Below, one piece after another: positions 5,508 to 6,824 of a stretch of 6,824 bases of DNA. A program made the translations under genes and the position numbers. Source of the stretch: Pseudomonadota bacterium (GTDB lineage Bacteria > Pseudomonadota > Gammaproteobacteria > Xanthomonadales > Xanthomonadaceae); contig JAHWKC010000127.1 in the NCBI GenBank assembly GCA_019348095.1, positions 1 to 6,824 of the forward strand, written 5' to 3'. Position 1 is the first letter of the stretch. Each line of letters begins with the position of its first letter. The notes below the pieces were generated by a model that saw nothing but the letters and a program-made list of their open reading frames with translations, was not told the DNA's origin and did not search any database.

Positions 5508-6824
5508 GTGCAACGACCCAGCACCGCGACTCTCGCTGCCTGGACCGTGACCGACGGCCATGCCGGCAACTCGCGCCAGGCCGCGGCACTGGCCGATGCG
5601 CTGGCCTTGCAATCGCGCGGCATGAGCGTACATGCACGAACGCTGCAGCCACGCGCGCCCTGGCGATGGCTCGCTCCGCGACGGATGCCGGGCGCAGCGC
5701 ATGCGTTTGGCGACGGATTCGCCGATGCCCTGTCGGATCCGCCGGCACTGGCGATCGGCTGTGGACGGCAAGCCGCACTGGCGACGCGGCTGTTGCGCGC
5801 CCGTGGCGCCAAGGCCGTGCAGATCCTCGACCCGCGCGTGTCGACGCGCCATTGGGACCTGGTCATAGCACCCGAGCACGACGCGCTCAGTGGCCCCAAC
5901 GTGCTGACCCTGCTGGGCAGTCTGCACCCGGTCGATGACCTCTGGCTGGCGGCGGCGCGGCGCGATTTCGCGTCGCTCGCGAAGCTGCCGCAGCCGCGCA
6001 CCGCACTGTTGCTCGGCGGTGCCAGCACCCATGCGGCGTTCGACACCGCGCTGTTCGGCCAGATCGCCGCGCAGATCGGCGCGGCGGTCGCGCGCGAAGG
6101 CGGCAGCGTGCTGGCCACCACCTCGCGACGCACGCCCGAAGCGGTCAGGGCGCGGCTGCGCGAGCGCTTCATCGGCATTCCGGGCGTGGTCTGGACCGGC
6201 AGCGAGGGCGGCGAGAACCCGTATCCCGGGCTGCTCGGCTGGGCCGACCGGATCGTCTGCACCGCCGACTCGGTCAACATGCTCTCGGAGGCCTGCGCGA
6301 CCGACGCGCCGGTGTTCGCCGCCGGCATCGAGCGGGTCCGCGGCCGCCCAAAGCGCTTCCTCGAGAGCCTGCTGAGCCGCGACCGGCTGCGCCCCTTGGA
6401 CGGCGTGTTGGCCCACTACCCTGTGGTGCCGCTGCGCGAGACGCTGGCCCGGCCGGTGACGGTGACCGGCCGGCACGTGAAGCAGTCCGGCGGCCACGGG
6501 CAGTACGGCGTCGTCGTCCTCGAGGTGGCGCCCGGGCCGCCCGGGTCGGGCATCGTCTTCGACCAGCGCGTCGTCGGCGGCGCCGTCCCGTCGACCTTCC
6601 ACGGCAGCGTCGAGAAGGGCGTGCGCGCGCAGGCCGAGCGCGGCGTGCACGAGGGGCGCCCGCTGGTCGACCTGTCCGTCGTCCTCGTCGACGGCAAGGC
6701 GCACTCGGTCGACTCCTCCGACGCGGCGTTCCAGGCCGCGGGCGCGCTCGCGCTGCGCGAGGCGGTGGCCGCCGCCGGCACCGTGGTGCTGGAGCCCTGG
6801 TGCGACGTCGACGTGCACGTGCCG
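5508..6824 (+). CDS. ELM1-family protein with C-terminus replaced in frame by EF-G-like sequence; open at window end
   Basis: Residues 1 to about 308 belong to the bacterial ELM1 family (PF06258, named after plant mitochondrial fission protein ELM1), a GT-B-like fold of unknown bacterial function. Visible are [20 protein letters not shown] (13-32), an IGCGRQAAL segment near 83-91, QILDPR (105-110), LLLGGAS (167-173), [10 protein letters not shown] (204-213) and [11 protein letters not shown] (252-262). From about residue 309 the same frame encodes EF-G domain IV, without a stop to the window edge (439 codons in all). The GTG at 5508 is chosen because family homology begins about ten residues later; its ribosome binding site is weak. 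An in-frame ATG at 5373 would add 45 unlikely residues. The ELM1 part is nearly full length, so only its extreme C-terminus is lost. Most likely two genomes joined artificially; a true fusion is the alternative. Confidence 0.8.
   Translation, partial: MQRPSTATLAAWTVTDGHAGNSRQAAALADALALQSRGMSVHARTLQPRAPWRWLAPRRMPGAAHAFGDGFADALSDPPALAIGCGRQAALATRLLRARGAKAVQILDPRVSTRHWDLVIAPEHDALSGPNVLTLLGSLHPVDDLWLAAARRDFASLAKLPQPRTALLLGGASTHAAFDTALFGQIAAQIGAAVAREGGSVLATTSRRTPEAVRARLRERFIGIPGVVWTGSEGGENPYPGLLGWADRIVCTADSVNMLSEACATDAPVFAAGIERVRGRPKRFLESLLSRDRLRPLDGVLAHYPVVPLRETLARPVTVTGRHVKQSGGHGQYGVVVLEVAPGPPGSGIVFDQRVVGGAVPSTFHGSVEKGVRAQAERGVHEGRPLVDLSVVLVDGKAHSVDSSDAAFQAAGALALREAVAAAGTVVLEPWCDVDVHVP
6432..6824 (+). 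other. EF-G domain IV-like segment, actinobacterial type (partial)
   Basis: This part of the plus-strand frame encodes elongation factor G domain IV, which in intact EF-G reaches into the ribosomal decoding site during translocation. Telling stretches are [14 protein letters not shown] (321-334 of the joined frame), [51 protein letters not shown] and [12 protein letters not shown] at the edge. The KQSGGHGQ motif favours EF-G or EF-G-like proteins over Tet(M)-type ribosomal protection proteins. The spelling and the exclusive use of G/C-ending codons resemble the actinobacterial EF-G-like (EF-G2) group. The GTPase domain and domains II-III are absent upstream, where ELM1 sequence stands instead, so this piece cannot work as an elongation factor as it is. 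Confidence 0.88.
6449..6473. repeat. Perfect 9-base inverted repeat beside the ELM1/EF-G junction
   Basis: CCGGCCGGT (6449-6457) and ACCGGCCGG (6465-6473) are perfect complements around a 7-base spacer. They lie inside coding sequence, just downstream of the change from ELM1 to EF-G homology. GC-only stems of this size do arise by chance in such GC-rich DNA, so the position is suggestive rather than proof of a role in the join. Confidence 0.6.

Noticed and set aside
5362..5778. N-terminal extension of the nitroreductase frame to 335 residues
   Set aside because: The family is about 196 residues long, the ATG at 5361 has a good GGAGA site, and the extension crosses into the divergent gene as an Arg/Ser-rich shadow.
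5496..6818. A 440-codon minus-strand open frame opposite the ELM1/EF-G gene
   Set aside because: It mirrors a very GC-rich plus-strand gene in which stops are rare in antisense. Its translation is Arg/Ala/Gly-rich with no recognisable domain, while the plus strand shows clear family motifs.
6432..6824. Tetracycline-resistance ribosomal protection protein (Tet(M)-type)
   Set aside because: The segment keeps the KQSGGHGQ and [11 protein letters not shown] motifs typical of EF-G, whereas Tet(M) diverges there, so EF-G-like is the better call.

Overview
The window looks like chromosomal DNA from a high-GC gammaproteobacterium of the Xanthomonadaceae (Lysobacter/Luteimonas/Xanthomonas-like). The support is protein resemblance and the 24-base inverted repeat at 3225-3300, whose GTAGGAGCGGCTTCAGCCGC core is typical of that family's dispersed palindromic elements. 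No mobile element, CRISPR array, rRNA or tRNA was seen.

Layout. Positions 1-265 are non-coding: a minus-strand hairpin terminator (9-34) and a hexanucleotide tandem array (95-172). Positions 266-2720 (minus) hold a tightly coupled pair, a GT-B glycosyltransferase followed by an O-antigen ligase-type membrane protein, which fits lipopolysaccharide or other surface glycan assembly. Upstream on the same strand is a small zf-CHCC zinc-finger protein (2913-3131), then the palindromic repeat. Next, all on the minus strand, come a periplasmic YceI-family protein and a pirin-family cupin 9 bases apart (4633 to 3329), and a RutE/HadB-type nitroreductase (4771-5361) separated from yceI by a repeat-bearing spacer. 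A divergent gene starts near 5508 on the plus strand and encodes an ELM1-family (PF06258) protein.

Main surprise. The plus-strand frame that begins as ELM1 stays open to the window edge, but from about codon 309 (about 6432) it encodes elongation factor G domain IV sequence of the actinobacterial EF-G-like type. All 134 codons from 6423 to the end finish in G or C, whereas the ELM1 part uses many A- or T-ending codons. The join lies in a short peptide (P-L-R-E-T) that both families plausibly carry, next to a perfect 9-base inverted repeat. The simplest reading is a chimera between two genomes (assembly or amplification artefact). A real in-frame gene fusion is possible but less likely.

How the genes work together. 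The glycosyltransferase and ligase would act in sequence on a surface glycan: sugar addition at the inner membrane, then periplasmic transfer to the lipid A core. YceI, pirin and nitroreductase look like a loose redox or stress group. Apart from the chimera I saw no convincing undescribed multi-gene system.
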